Source of the DNA: Fuscovulum sp.
GTDB taxonomy: Bacteria > Pseudomonadota > Alphaproteobacteria > Rhodobacterales > Rhodobacteraceae
Length of the DNA stretch: 64,000 nt
NCBI GenBank assembly: GCA_035192965.1
Contig: CP136571.1
Coordinates: forward strand, 1,818,501 to 1,882,500
Reading direction: 5' to 3'
Under the pieces are notes generated by a model. The model was not told the origin of the DNA. It made no database searches and was given only the letters and a program-made list of their open reading frames with translations. This document shows, in pieces, positions 45,129 to 54,688 of this stretch. The position numbers and the translations under genes were made by a program. The first letter of the stretch is position 1; each line of letters opens with the position of its first letter.

Positions 45129-45145
45129 TTTAATTTGCTGCTTTA
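45129..45145. promoter_or_regulatory. Putative AmpR-binding site between bla and ampR
   Basis: TTTAATTTGCTGCTTTA lies in the 192-base divergent gap. It resembles AmpR operators, which contain a GCTGCT/AAATTT core with T-N11-A form. A second AT-rich stretch follows at 45165-45185. Confidence 0.45.
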
Positions 45146-45196
45146 CCGCCATCAAACGACAAAATATCACCCTCAGCATTAGCTGGAGTAATACCC

Positions 45197-46087
45197 ATGG
45201 ATCGTCCAGACCTACCTCTGAACGGGCTCCGCGTGTTCGAAACCGCCTACAGGCAAGGCAGTTTTACACGCGCTGCCATAGAGTTGCGCATCACCCAAGC
45301 CGCGGTCAGCCATCAGGTGGCAAGGTTAGAGGATCGGTTGGGCGTAGGCCTGTTCGTGCGCGCGTCCGGCGGATTGGTGCCGACCGATGAAGCAAGAGCG
45401 CTCTACCCCGTCCTGGAGCACGGATTCGACGCGATGGCGCGGACGCTGGATCGGATCACCGGACACCGCGACATTGAAACGTTGAAGATCGGCGTCGTCA
45501 CGACCTTTGCCGTGGGATGGCTGCTGCCGCGCCTGCCCGAGTTCCGGCGGACCCATCCGATGGTCGATCTCCGCATCTCGACCAACAACAACCGCGTCGA
45601 GATCCTTCGCGAAGGGCTCGACATGGCCATCCGATACGGCGCGGGCTCCTGGACCGGGCTTGAGTCCGACCTTCTGGTCGAAGCACCGCTAGCGCCCCTG
45701 TGTGCGCCGTCGATTGCCGATTATCTGACCGACCCGAAGCACCTTGGCCGTGAAGTCCTGCTGCGAAGCTATCGTAGCGATGAATGGCCCCGCTGGTTCG
45801 CAGAAGTGGGATCATTCTGTCCACCCCTGACCGGCCCCATTTTCGATTCGTCTCTGGCGATGGCCGACATCGCCAGGGAAGGCGGCGGCGTTGCCCTGCT
45901 TCCCGTGGGCATGTTCACCCGCCAGATTGCCGACGGGCGGCTGGTTCAGCCGTTCTCGACCGTGTTGTCAGCGGGCAGCTACTTCCTGACATGGCCTGCA
46001 GACCGACCGCTTACACCCGCCATGAAGGATTTCCGAAGCTGGCTGCTAGCCGTATCTTCCGAGTCAGCTTCCCGCGCTAGCGACTAG
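45197..46087 (+). CDS. ampR: AmpR, LysR-type regulator of beta-lactamase
   Basis: A 296-residue LTTR with the AmpR fingerprint: MDRPDLPLNGLRVFETAYRQ, FTRAAIELRITQAAVSHQVA, KIGVVTTFAVGWLLPRLPEF, RISTNNNRVEILREGLDMAI, EVLLRSYRSDEWPRWF. AmpR senses cell-wall muropeptides and activates the divergent beta-lactamase gene. The order and divergence are the standard ampR-bla arrangement. No ampD or ampG gene is in the window. Confidence 0.93.
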   Translation: MDRPDLPLNGLRVFETAYRQGSFTRAAIELRITQAAVSHQVARLEDRLGVGLFVRASGGLVPTDEARALYPVLEHGFDAMARTLDRITGHRDIETLKIGVVTTFAVGWLLPRLPEFRRTHPMVDLRISTNNNRVEILREGLDMAIRYGAGSWTGLESDLLVEAPLAPLCAPSIADYLTDPKHLGREVLLRSYRSDEWPRWFAEVGSFCPPLTGPIFDSSLAMADIAREGGGVALLPVGMFTRQIADGRLVQPFSTVLSAGSYFLTWPADRPLTPAMKDFRSWLLAVSSESASRASD

Positions 46088-46179
46088 CATTTGTCAGGAC
46101 GTCAAGCCGCCCATGCCAATCATGTTCAAGCAGGGGGAACACTATGAGGGCAGCTATCCCGGCATCCTCTAAAGTCGAA

Positions 46180-46202
46180 GGGCACGGCATGACGCCGTGC
46201 CC
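46180..46202. terminator. 9-bp hairpin after ampR
   Basis: GGGCACGGC / GCCGTGCCC with loop ATGAC, between ampR and the convergent SnoaL-like gene. No T-run. The 227-base gap around it holds no other recognised feature. Confidence 0.5.
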
Positions 46203-46314
46203 CCTGGGTGTCATCGGCCACGCAGAACCAGTCCCGCGTAAGCGGCAACTCCGTCTGCGAAATGGCCGTCGGCGGTACAGCCGACGTGCTTCCAGTGCAC
46301 GATATTGGAGAGGG

Positions 46315-46863
46315 TCACTGATCCGCGACTCGATTTCCCAAAGTGGCGGCGATCGCCTCTGGCTCGACTATCCATGCATAGTTCAGCTCATGCTTGATCT
46401 TCCAAGCCCCCTCGACGCAGGCCCAACCGAGTTGCGACCGGCCGTCGAACGCGATCACCTGCCCGTCCAGCCGGTCGATACGGCCGACAAAGCCCAAAGT
46501 GGTCGAAGCGACATCCGAGCCCACCAGTTCCTCGTTCACACCGGTTAGGCCGTGCAGCAACGACCGCGCCGCGTTCTGCAGTCCTTCCCAGTTCGCGCCA
46601 TAGACCGCGGCATCGCGGAACAGTTGCGACTCGCCGGGAGCGAAATTGTTGTAGAACACGCCTTTCGTATCCTTGAGGTCGTAGTAACGCGCCATCTTGG
46701 TGGCAAAGACGAAATCCGGATCGCCTTCTCGGCGCTCCCATCCCTCCATCATCCAGTCCGCATGGAGGGCGCCAGGGGCTTCGGGGCCGGTGGCGGGGCA
46801 GGTCTGTGCGGCAAGTCCGGTGGCGGTCAGCGCCAGCGCGGCGGTCATCATCAAGGTCATCAT
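46315..46863 (-). CDS. Secreted SnoaL/NTF2-like protein
   Basis: A 182-residue protein with a signal peptide (MMTLMMTAALALTATGLAA, then QTCPATG). The mature part has an NTF2-like fold: YYDLKDTKGVFYNNFAPGES, GFVGRIDRLDGQVIAFDGR, EGAWKIKHELNYAWIVEPEA. The ATG at 46863 has AAGGAA 7 bases upstream; longer starts are not supported. SnoaL-like proteins are enzymes or ligand binders; no catalytic residues can be assigned here. Expression may be influenced by the TetR operators 360 bases upstream. Confidence 0.8.
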   Translation of the reverse strand: MMTLMMTAALALTATGLAAQTCPATGPEAPGALHADWMMEGWERREGDPDFVFATKMARYYDLKDTKGVFYNNFAPGESQLFRDAAVYGANWEGLQNAARSLLHGLTGVNEELVGSDVASTTLGFVGRIDRLDGQVIAFDGRSQLGWACVEGAWKIKHELNYAWIVEPEAIAATLGNRVADQ

Positions 46864-47225
46864 GGGCTTTCCTTTCATGCGGTTCATGCGGCCTGGGCAC
46901 CTGCCCAGACGGCCGAGAGGAAAATGGACTTGATGTATTGGCGCCGGTATCCACCCAAGCTTGGACGTTTTGTACAGCTTGGCTAACCAACAAAAACCCG
47001 AGTTCAGCTTTCTAGCCCCCTTCCTTGCAACTGCCGACAGGAACATCCTTTGACCGGGGGGCGACAGGTTTTGGCTTCACTCGCTTGGCCGCCAGCAACG
47101 ACTGCAGTCGGCAAAAGGCCTTCCCGAGCGCTGTAGCCCGCGCCGCTGACAACATGTCCTGGCTGGGGATTTCAATGGGTTTGGACCCGATCAAACCGAA
47201 ATGCGGGCCATCCTCTTGCGCTTTC
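46864..47225. other. Upstream region of the SnoaL-like gene
   Basis: Nothing gene-like is visible: frames on both strands lack coding bias. It leads into the double TetR operator at 47226-47267. Confidence 0.45.
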
Positions 47226-47267
47226 TGTCACTAAGTGACATATCAGGTGAGTGTCACTTAGTGACAC
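47226..47267. promoter_or_regulatory. Double palindromic operator upstream of tetR
   Basis: TGTCACTAAGTGACA (47226-47240) and TGTCACTTAGTGACA (47252-47266) are near-identical palindromes with centres 26 bases apart, about 2.5 helical turns. They end 34 bases before the tetR start and probably bind the TetR product as two dimers. Confidence 0.7.
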
Positions 47268-47300
47268 AGGTGCTGGCGCGGAGTGAACGGAGGCTAGAGT

Positions 47301-47918
47301 TTGATAGATGGATCGAGACTGAATGACGCGCGGCTCGACGTCTCCCGTCATGCGGCACGGCTGTTCTGGGAGAAGGGTTTCGATGCAACAAGCGGGGATG
47401 ACATCGCTGCTGCGGCGGGCATCTCTACACGAACGGTCTGGCGCTATTTCCGGTCCAAGGAAGCCTGCGTCGAGCCGGTGCTGAAAGTCAGCGAACTGCG
47501 CTTTGCAGCGCTCCTGAAGCAATGGCCCGGGAAAGAGAGCATCGACCAGTTCCTGACCCGGTCCATGGCGGCATTCGTGTCTGACGACGCCGTTGTTCTG
47601 GACAGCATCGCCGCCGTCCGCATCCTTGCCGTCCTGCACCGCGAGCCTGCCCTCCGCTCAGCCTGGCTCATGGCGTGCCACGAGGCCGAGATGGAGATTG
47701 TCGGCGTGGTCGCCGACCGTGCATCGCGATCAGCGGATGATTTTCACGTCAGGCTCTGCGCCGCGTCCATCACCGCGGCCATGCGGCTGGTGGACGAAGA
47801 GATCAGTTCGGCCGTCATCAATGACGGTCTGCGTGTGAGTTCAGAAGAAGTGACGGCCCGAATTATCTTGGCGATCCGGGCCGGTGCGACACTCCCCATC
47901 TGCGACGCCGTCGCCTGA
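47301..47918 (+). CDS. TetR/AcrR family transcriptional regulator
   Basis: A 205-residue TetR protein. N-terminal HTH: RHAARLFWEKGFDATSGDDI, AAAAGISTRTVWRYFRSKEA. Start is TTG at 47301: GGAGG lies 7 bases upstream, and no ATG is in frame near it. The C-terminal ligand-binding domain is helical and not assignable. It lies behind a double palindrome that it probably represses itself through; possible targets are itself, the following peptidase, or the divergent SnoaL-like gene. Confidence 0.88.
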   Translation: MIDGSRLNDARLDVSRHAARLFWEKGFDATSGDDIAAAAGISTRTVWRYFRSKEACVEPVLKVSELRFAALLKQWPGKESIDQFLTRSMAAFVSDDAVVLDSIAAVRILAVLHREPALRSAWLMACHEAEMEIVGVVADRASRSADDFHVRLCAASITAAMRLVDEEISSAVINDGLRVSSEEVTARIILAIRAGATLPICDAVA

Positions 47919-48068
47919 CGGCGGCGTCCAACTTGGGGCGGCCCCGACCGGAGCGCCTCCGCAAAACAAGGAAAAGATAATATGACAGTAGAACCAGCCC
48001 GGACCGCCGGACGAAATTCCACGCGCACGTTGTGTCGAAAGATGCCTGAACCAAAGGGGCGGCTCTAC

Positions 48069-50213
48069 ATGACGAAGCGCCTCTTTCGATGTGCCGCAAC
48101 TGCGCTGCTCGTCGCCATCGCCCCAGCCGTTGCAGAGGAAACCTTGCCGATGACCTATCCGGACACACGTCAGGGCGACACAGCGGAGGTGCATTTCGGC
48201 GTCACGGTCACCGACCCGTTCCGCTGGCTGGAAAACGATCCACGCCAGGATGCCGAGGTGGCACGTTGGATCGAGGCGCAGAACGCGCTTTCCGCGCCCT
48301 ACCTAAAGGGGCTTCCCGGTCGGGACGTCTTCCATCGCCGACTTACGGCCATGTTCGACCACGAGACCCTGACCCCACCTGCCGAGCGTGACGGCCTCTA
48401 CTTCTTCACCCGCACTGGCGGGCTCGACAACCAGGCGCAGCTCTTGATGCGTGAAGGTGTCAATGGCGCGAACCGCATCCTGATCGACCCGAACACATGG
48501 TCGGACGACGGCACCGTGGCGCTTGCCGAATGGGCTGCCTCCGCCGATGGCGCGTTCGTGGCTTTTGCCATGCAGGAAGGCGGGTCGGACTGGCGGACCA
48601 TTCGGGTCATGAACACATCGACGGGCGAGATACTTGACGACAAGGTGGCATGGGCCCGGTTCACCACCATTGCCTGGCATCCGGATGGTTCGGGGTTCTA
48701 CTATTCCCGGTTTCCTGAACCCAAGGCGGGTGCCGCTTTCGGTGCCAGCATCGAAGGCCATGCCGTCTATTTCCATCGGCTTGGCTCGAGCCAGTCCGAA
48801 GATCGGCTGATCCATGCCCCGACGCTTGGGCAAGCGCTGTTGCATACGGTCGATGTCACGACGGATGGCCGCTATCTGGTGGTCTACACCTCGGCCTTGA
48901 CCGGGGGCGTCGCGGTCACAGTGACGGACCTTTCTTCGGCTAGCGCCGCGCCTGAAACCATTGTCGAAAGCTACGATGACCGTTGGGTCCTGCTGGGCAA
49001 CATCGACACGAAACTCTACTTCGCGACACAGATGGATGCGCCACAAGGTCGGATCGTGACGCTGGACCTGGCGGAGGCGCAGCGCGGGTTTTCCGAGCTG
49101 ATCCCGCAACGGTCCGATGCGGTCTTGCGCGAAGGCGGATCGGCGCTGCTGGGCGACCGGATCCTCTTATCCTACACGGTGGATGTCCAGTCGCAGGTCG
49201 AGCTTTACCGGCTGGATGGCACGTTCGAGGACACCGTCCCCCTGCCGGGGCCCGGCAGCACCGGGATCGTCCACGGCCGTCCCGGTGCGAACGAGGCCTT
49301 CTTCGCCTTCACCAGTTATGATGCGCCGCTGACAGTTCTGCGCCTTGACGTGGCGGCGAACCGCACGACTGTTTGGGCCGAGCCGGACATCGCAGTCGAT
49401 CTCGACACGGTAAGTGTCGAGCCGGATTTCTACACCTCGAAGGACGGCACGCGGGTGCCGCTGTTTATCGTCCGGCGCAAGGACGTCGATGGTCCGGCAC
49501 CGACGATGCTGCATGCCTATGGCGGTTTCGGGATCAGTATGGTGCCGCATTTCTCGCCCGCCGCCATGGCCTGGGTCGAGCAGGGCGGCGTCTATGCTGT
49601 CGCGAACATTCGCGGCGGGGGCGAGTACGGCCAAGTCTGGCATCATGCCGGCCGGCGCGCAAACAAGCAGAACGTGTTCGACGACTTCATCGCCGCAGGT
49701 GAGTATCTGATCAGCCAAGGCATCACGCCTTCGAATGGGCTCGCGATCCATGGAGAGTCCAACGGCGGGTTGCTGATCGGCGCGGTCATAAATCAACGGC
49801 CCGAACTGTTCGCTGCGGCCCTGCCCGGGGTGGGGGTGCTCGACATGCTGCGATTTGATCGCTTCACGGGCGGAGCCGGGTGGGTTCAGGAGTTTGGCAG
49901 CCCGTCCGTAAAGGAAGAGTTCCAGACCCTGCTGTCCTATTCGCCGCTGCACACAATCCGCACGGGCGCGCTCTACCCGGCAATTCTCGTCACCACGGCG
50001 GACACGGACAACCGGGTCGTTCCGGCCCATTCGTTCAAATATGCGGCCGCCTTGCAGGCTGCCGACATCGGGACCCACCCCCACCTTCTGCGCGTGGAAA
50101 CCCGCGCCGGTCACGGGGCGGGAAAGCCGACGGACATGGTCATCGAAGAGTTCGCAGACATGTGGGCGTTTGCTGCCCACTGGACCGGGCTTGAGGTCAC
50201 GAAAGCAGACTGA
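48069..50213 (+). CDS. Prolyl oligopeptidase family serine peptidase (S9A), secreted
   Basis: A 714-residue S9A peptidase with an N-terminal signal peptide (TKRLFRCAATALLVAIAPAV, cleavage at AEE). The beta-propeller occupies about 90-430. The catalytic domain carries Ser564 in HGESNGGLLIG, Asp in TTADTDNRVVPAHS and His in RAGHGAGK, plus NIRGGGEYGQVWH, typical of the family. The ATG at 48069 has AAAGGGG upstream. Cleaves Pro-containing peptides in the periplasm. 150 bases after tetR; co-regulation is possible. Confidence 0.93.
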   Translation: MTKRLFRCAATALLVAIAPAVAEETLPMTYPDTRQGDTAEVHFGVTVTDPFRWLENDPRQDAEVARWIEAQNALSAPYLKGLPGRDVFHRRLTAMFDHETLTPPAERDGLYFFTRTGGLDNQAQLLMREGVNGANRILIDPNTWSDDGTVALAEWAASADGAFVAFAMQEGGSDWRTIRVMNTSTGEILDDKVAWARFTTIAWHPDGSGFYYSRFPEPKAGAAFGASIEGHAVYFHRLGSSQSEDRLIHAPTLGQALLHTVDVTTDGRYLVVYTSALTGGVAVTVTDLSSASAAPETIVESYDDRWVLLGNIDTKLYFATQMDAPQGRIVTLDLAEAQRGFSELIPQRSDAVLREGGSALLGDRILLSYTVDVQSQVELYRLDGTFEDTVPLPGPGSTGIVHGRPGANEAFFAFTSYDAPLTVLRLDVAANRTTVWAEPDIAVDLDTVSVEPDFYTSKDGTRVPLFIVRRKDVDGPAPTMLHAYGGFGISMVPHFSPAAMAWVEQGGVYAVANIRGGGEYGQVWHHAGRRANKQNVFDDFIAAGEYLISQGITPSNGLAIHGESNGGLLIGAVINQRPELFAAALPGVGVLDMLRFDRFTGGAGWVQEFGSPSVKEEFQTLLSYSPLHTIRTGALYPAILVTTADTDNRVVPAHSFKYAAALQAADIGTHPHLLRVETRAGHGAGKPTDMVIEEFADMWAFAAHWTGLEVTKAD

Positions 50214-50332
50214 GAGCTTCGGAATGGAGGCACGCTTCAGCTCAACGTGCGCATCAGCCCGATCGGCGAAGGCGGCCGATCGGACTTCATCGGAGGTTTC
50301 AGAACTTCCAAGAGGAAAGGAGTTAGTCTGCC

Positions 50333-50476
50333 ATGAAAGAACCGGAGAACAACGAACCCAAGACCGGCGTATGTCTTGATGAGCCTGCCCGTATGTCCCT
50401 GCCAAACGATCATCCTGCCAACCGTCGCGGAATGCCGGACGGCCGGGATCAAACTTGCCGGAGGATGCAAGCATGA
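50333..50476 (+). CDS. Small protein of 47 residues, coupled to the GNAT gene
   Basis: ATG at 50333 with AAAGGAG about 10 bases upstream opens a 47-codon frame (MKEPENNEPKTGVCLDEPAR...RRMQA) whose TGA overlaps the ATG of the acetyltransferase as ATGA. The strong ribosome-binding site and coupling make translation likely, while the peptide is charged, Pro/Asp-rich and without a recognised domain. It could be a leader peptide or a real small protein. Confidence 0.5.
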   Translation: MKEPENNEPKTGVCLDEPARMSLPNDHPANRRGMPDGRDQTCRRMQA

Positions 50477-50892
50477 CCGAAATCCGTCCAGCCGAAGGTT
50501 CCGAGGATGAGGCGCGCGCGCGCATTCTGGCGCTGCTTGATCGTCACTCCAAGGCAATCGGGAAGTCATTCAGATCCGAAGTGGTGGCCTTCGAGGCGCA
50601 TGAAGAAGGTGTCTACCTCGGTGGTCTTTCCGCCCGGTTTTCGCCGGACCTGAAATGGGTGTTCGTCGAGCTTCTGGCGGTGGCCGAGGAAGGTCGCGGC
50701 AAGGGGATCGGTGGCCAGCTGATGGCGCGTCTCGAGGAAGAAGCGCGCTTGCGTGGGATGGACGGCATATGGCTCGACACATTCTCGTTTCAGGCGCCCG
50801 ACTTCTACAAACGCCTCGGCTACCGCGAGTTTGGCCGTATCGACTGCTATCCTGAGAACGCGGCAAGGCAGTTTTTCCTGAAGCGGCTCTGA
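50473..50892 (+). CDS. GNAT family N-acetyltransferase
   Basis: A 139-residue GNAT domain: FVELLAVAEEGRGKGIGGQL contains the acetyl-CoA pyrophosphate-binding R-G-x-G-x-G/A motif, and FSFQAPDFYKRLGYREFGRI the substrate/CoA end. Start overlaps the small frame's stop. No specific substrate can be assigned; relatives acetylate small amines, antibiotics or proteins. Confidence 0.9.
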   Translation: MTEIRPAEGSEDEARARILALLDRHSKAIGKSFRSEVVAFEAHEEGVYLGGLSARFSPDLKWVFVELLAVAEEGRGKGIGGQLMARLEEEARLRGMDGIWLDTFSFQAPDFYKRLGYREFGRIDCYPENAARQFFLKRL

Positions 50893-50943
50893 GTTCTTGG
50901 GACGCGACATGACGACCCCGGCGGTCTGAAAGAAAGGAAGAAA

Positions 50944-51885
50944 ATGCGGAGTAAGGCTCTGAGTTGGTTCCTGCAACCCGACATGACAACAGCAACATCT
51001 CGGGTGCCGGCAGAAACCGAATATCATCGTGTGTACGCGGGCGATGAGCGGCAGATTGTCCGAGGCCTCGTCACAATCATCCTGCTCTTTGCCGGCCTCA
51101 TTGGCCTAGCGCAACTGTGCCTCGCCGTCGCCTCGACAATCGACACCCAGCTCCTTGGTAGGACCGGGTTTACGCCTTTGCAGCACGCTGCCGGTGCGTT
51201 CGCACTCGCACTCCTCATTCCTTACAGCATGATGCTTCAGCGCTGGCTCTATGGCATTCCAGCCCGTTCGCTGCATTCGGTCGCCGGACGCTTCCGGTTT
51301 GGTGTGTTCGGTCGCGCCTTGCTGGCTTTCGGTCCTTTCCTCCTCCTCATCATGTCCATCGGGATTCTTCTGACACCTGGTGATACGATCCCATGGAGCG
51401 CGGCCGATCTGGTCGCTTTCTTCATTATCGGGATGACGCTCACTCCGCTTGCGGCCGCGGGTGAGGAATACGGACTGCGTGGCTTGATGTTCCGTGTAGT
51501 AGGCAGCTGGACACGTGGGTCCCAAGCTGGCGCGATCCTTGGCATCATCGTCACGACCGTGGCTTTCTCGCTGCTCCACGGCACTCTCGACCCGTATATC
51601 TTGGCGTCGTATCTCGTGCTTTTCGCGGCGATGGCGATTGTTACCTGGAGGACGGGAGGCCTTGAGGTCGCTATCGTGCTGCACGCGGTATACAACGTCA
51701 GTGCTCTTGCCCTTGCGACGACGCTCCACCTCGACCTGGGTGGCGACCTGAGCAACCGTGATGAGATCGCCGGGACGCCCGCGAACCTCGTCCCGAGCGC
51801 TGGGCTCGCCGTCATCACCGTGATTGTCTGGTGGACAACGCGGAAGTCCGGACCAGCGCGGACCCCGACGATATCAGGCGACTGA
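50944..51885 (+). CDS. CPBP family intramembrane metalloprotease
   Basis: A 313-residue membrane protein with eight hydrophobic helices. The CPBP/Abi motifs are present: EEYGLRG (catalytic Glu pair), FSLLHGT (His) and HAVYN (third motif). AAGGAAG lies upstream of the ATG at 50944; an internal ATG at 50980 is a possible alternative. Its sequence style resembles actinobacterial homologues, so horizontal transfer is possible. Function in bacteria ranges from bacteriocin self-immunity to membrane protein processing. Confidence 0.88.
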   Translation: MRSKALSWFLQPDMTTATSRVPAETEYHRVYAGDERQIVRGLVTIILLFAGLIGLAQLCLAVASTIDTQLLGRTGFTPLQHAAGAFALALLIPYSMMLQRWLYGIPARSLHSVAGRFRFGVFGRALLAFGPFLLLIMSIGILLTPGDTIPWSAADLVAFFIIGMTLTPLAAAGEEYGLRGLMFRVVGSWTRGSQAGAILGIIVTTVAFSLLHGTLDPYILASYLVLFAAMAIVTWRTGGLEVAIVLHAVYNVSALALATTLHLDLGGDLSNRDEIAGTPANLVPSAGLAVITVIVWWTTRKSGPARTPTISGD

Positions 51886-51923
51886 TTGCTGCAGGAGCAA
51901 GAGCATTGAACCCCCCGGCGACT

Positions 51924-52532
51924 TCAGCGCGTACAATGCGGGCATACCGCAGCAAACGCAGCATCTAGATTTATGCTCAGGGAAGCGTCTCGCCCGGGCG
52001 TAAAGTGAGCCAGCGCGACATCGAGGCAGGCAAGTGATGCGTGAACCAGCGCATCTGCCTCCAGGCGCCGGGCATTGGCGTCGCCAAGGCGATCCGCGAT
52101 TTCGGGGACAAGACCAACCGCCCAAACGCTGTGCTTCTCGATGGTATGGGCGCGCAGGCTCGAAGTGCTGTTAATGATACGCATGGTCCTGGCCGCACCT
52201 TCAGGGTCGCGATCGACGTTTTCGACCAGAATATCGTAACCCCGCCGCAGCGAAACCCAGACACCTTCGTCCCGCGGCCGGGCCTTCACAATTTCGACGA
52301 TCCGCTCTCCGAACGCGGCATGCCCCGCGACCACGATGTCCTCTTTTGTCGCGAAGTAGCGGAAAAAACTTCGCCTCGAGATGCCGGACGCAGAAGCGAT
52401 CTCGTCGACCGTCACGCCATCGAACCCCTTTTTGTCGAACAAGGCCAGCGCGGTCCCGGCAATGGATGCCGCGACCGCGTCTGCTTTGATCTTCCTGAGT
52501 GAGTTGCCTGAACCAGAAGACGGCGCTTGCAT
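51924..52532 (-). CDS. TetR/AcrR family transcriptional regulator
   Basis: A 202-residue TetR protein. HTH: IAGTALALFDKKGFDGVTVD, EIASASGISRRSFFRYFATK. The ATG at 52532 has GGAG 5 bases upstream; GTG at 52538 is also in frame. Divergent from an aldo-keto reductase gene, with a TGGCACTTAGTGCCA palindrome in the gap 20 bases upstream of its start, so it most likely represses itself and the reductase. Confidence 0.9.
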   Translation of the reverse strand: MQAPSSGSGNSLRKIKADAVAASIAGTALALFDKKGFDGVTVDEIASASGISRRSFFRYFATKEDIVVAGHAAFGERIVEIVKARPRDEGVWVSLRRGYDILVENVDRDPEGAARTMRIINSTSSLRAHTIEKHSVWAVGLVPEIADRLGDANARRLEADALVHASLACLDVALAHFTPGRDASLSINLDAAFAAVCPHCTR

Positions 52533-52551
52533 TGACACTCCATGCTAAATG

Positions 52552-52566
52552 TGGCACTTAGTGCCA
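52552..52566. promoter_or_regulatory. Palindromic TetR operator between tetR and aldo-keto reductase
   Basis: TGGCACTTAGTGCCA is a 15-base palindrome between divergent genes. It shares CACTTAGTG with the double operator at 47226-47267, differing at one position per arm. Confidence 0.7.
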
Positions 52567-52591
52567 AAATAAATCGCAGATGCCAGATTAG

Positions 52592-53605
<1,014 letters not shown>

Positions 53606-53854
53606 TCGGCTTGGCCCGGATATGTATGCGATTTCCACAGAAAGCTTAAAGCCGCTGAGCGCGTTCTGGACCAGAAGCGCTTCCCTGACCGCACTAGGCC
53701 GGGCTCGCGCGATATGATTTGAGGTGCGGGCGGGCGTGATGGCCGGAAGCGCTTTTTCAGCCAATGCTTTAAAGCCCGCACCGAGTTCTGGATTGCATCG
53801 CTGGGAGGTCAATTCCATTTCTTAAAGAGCAAACGGTCGCCACTGCCCAGCGGG
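53606..53854. other. Intergenic region between convergent genes
   Basis: No gene seen. Two loosely repeated stretches contain gaagcgctt and aaagccc..gagttctgg forms; nothing else. Confidence 0.4.
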
Positions 53855-54688
53855 TCACTTCCATCTCTCAAGGACGCGATTGGCAAAGGCAAGAAATGAC
53901 GAAGGCCGCTGCCCCGTAACCTGCGCTACGCCCAGCGTTGCATAATCTTCGGCGCCTGTCGCGATGTCCACGTCCATGCCCGCGAGCGTGTTGGCATAGT
54001 CAGGCGGCATGCCCTGCGACACGAAGCGTGCTGTCAGTGCGGCCGGGTCAAGCGACACGTGGCGCACGGGCCGGCCAAGAGCGGCAGTGATGATCGCGGC
54101 GATATCGTCGTAACTTAACGCCTGCGGCCCCGTCAGCACGACGTCCGAATTGAGAGGCGTTTTCGCCGTCAAGCACGCGGCGGCTGTGGCGGCGATATCC
54201 TCGGCGTCGATGAAACCGACACGACCGGCGCCAGTGGCGCTATAGATGATCCGTTCTTCTCGTATTGTGGTGGCGTGGGGCCCTTCGGAAAAGTTCTGCA
54301 TGAACCAGGAGGGACGAAGCACGGCCCATTCCGGGGCGCTCTGGGCCAACCAGGCGTGAACTTCGCCCATCATTGGGCCGCCGGGCTCAATTAGCGACGA
54401 GCTGAGCAGAACGAAACGCCGGACGCCGCGACCCATGGCCTCTTCCAGAAGCGGCTGCATGACCGCCAGGTGGTCGGTGCGGTCGGTCGGCGCGACAAGG
54501 TAGACCGCATCGCACCCATCGAAGGCCGATGCAGAAGATGGATCGGCCCAATCGAAGCGGCTGTCCCGAGGGCCATCGGGCGTGCGTGTACCGATCGTGA
54601 CGTCGATGCCTAAGGCAATCAAGCGGGACGCCACGCGACGGCCTGTCTTACCCTTGCCTCCTGTGATGAGAACCCGCCCGACACTCAT
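53855..54688 (-). CDS. NmrA/NAD(P)-binding family protein
   Basis: A 277-residue Rossmann protein of the NmrA/atypical SDR group: VLITGGKGKTGRRVASRLIA at the N-terminus (nucleotide loop), and AVLRPSWFMQNFSEGPH, a hallmark block. It lacks the SDR YxxxK, so it may be a redox sensor or quinone oxidoreductase-like enzyme. Its ATG overlaps the stop of the upstream SnoaL-like gene (ATGA), showing coupling. Confidence 0.88.
   Translation of the reverse strand: MSVGRVLITGGKGKTGRRVASRLIALGIDVTIGTRTPDGPRDSRFDWADPSSASAFDGCDAVYLVAPTDRTDHLAVMQPLLEEAMGRGVRRFVLLSSSLIEPGGPMMGEVHAWLAQSAPEWAVLRPSWFMQNFSEGPHATTIREERIIYSATGAGRVGFIDAEDIAATAAACLTAKTPLNSDVVLTGPQALSYDDIAAIITAALGRPVRHVSLDPAALTARFVSQGMPPDYANTLAGMDVDIATGAEDYATLGVAQVTGQRPSSFLAFANRVLERWK

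Noticed and set aside
53606..53854. Loose repeats in the intergenic region
   Set aside because: Similarity is short and imperfect; could be chance.
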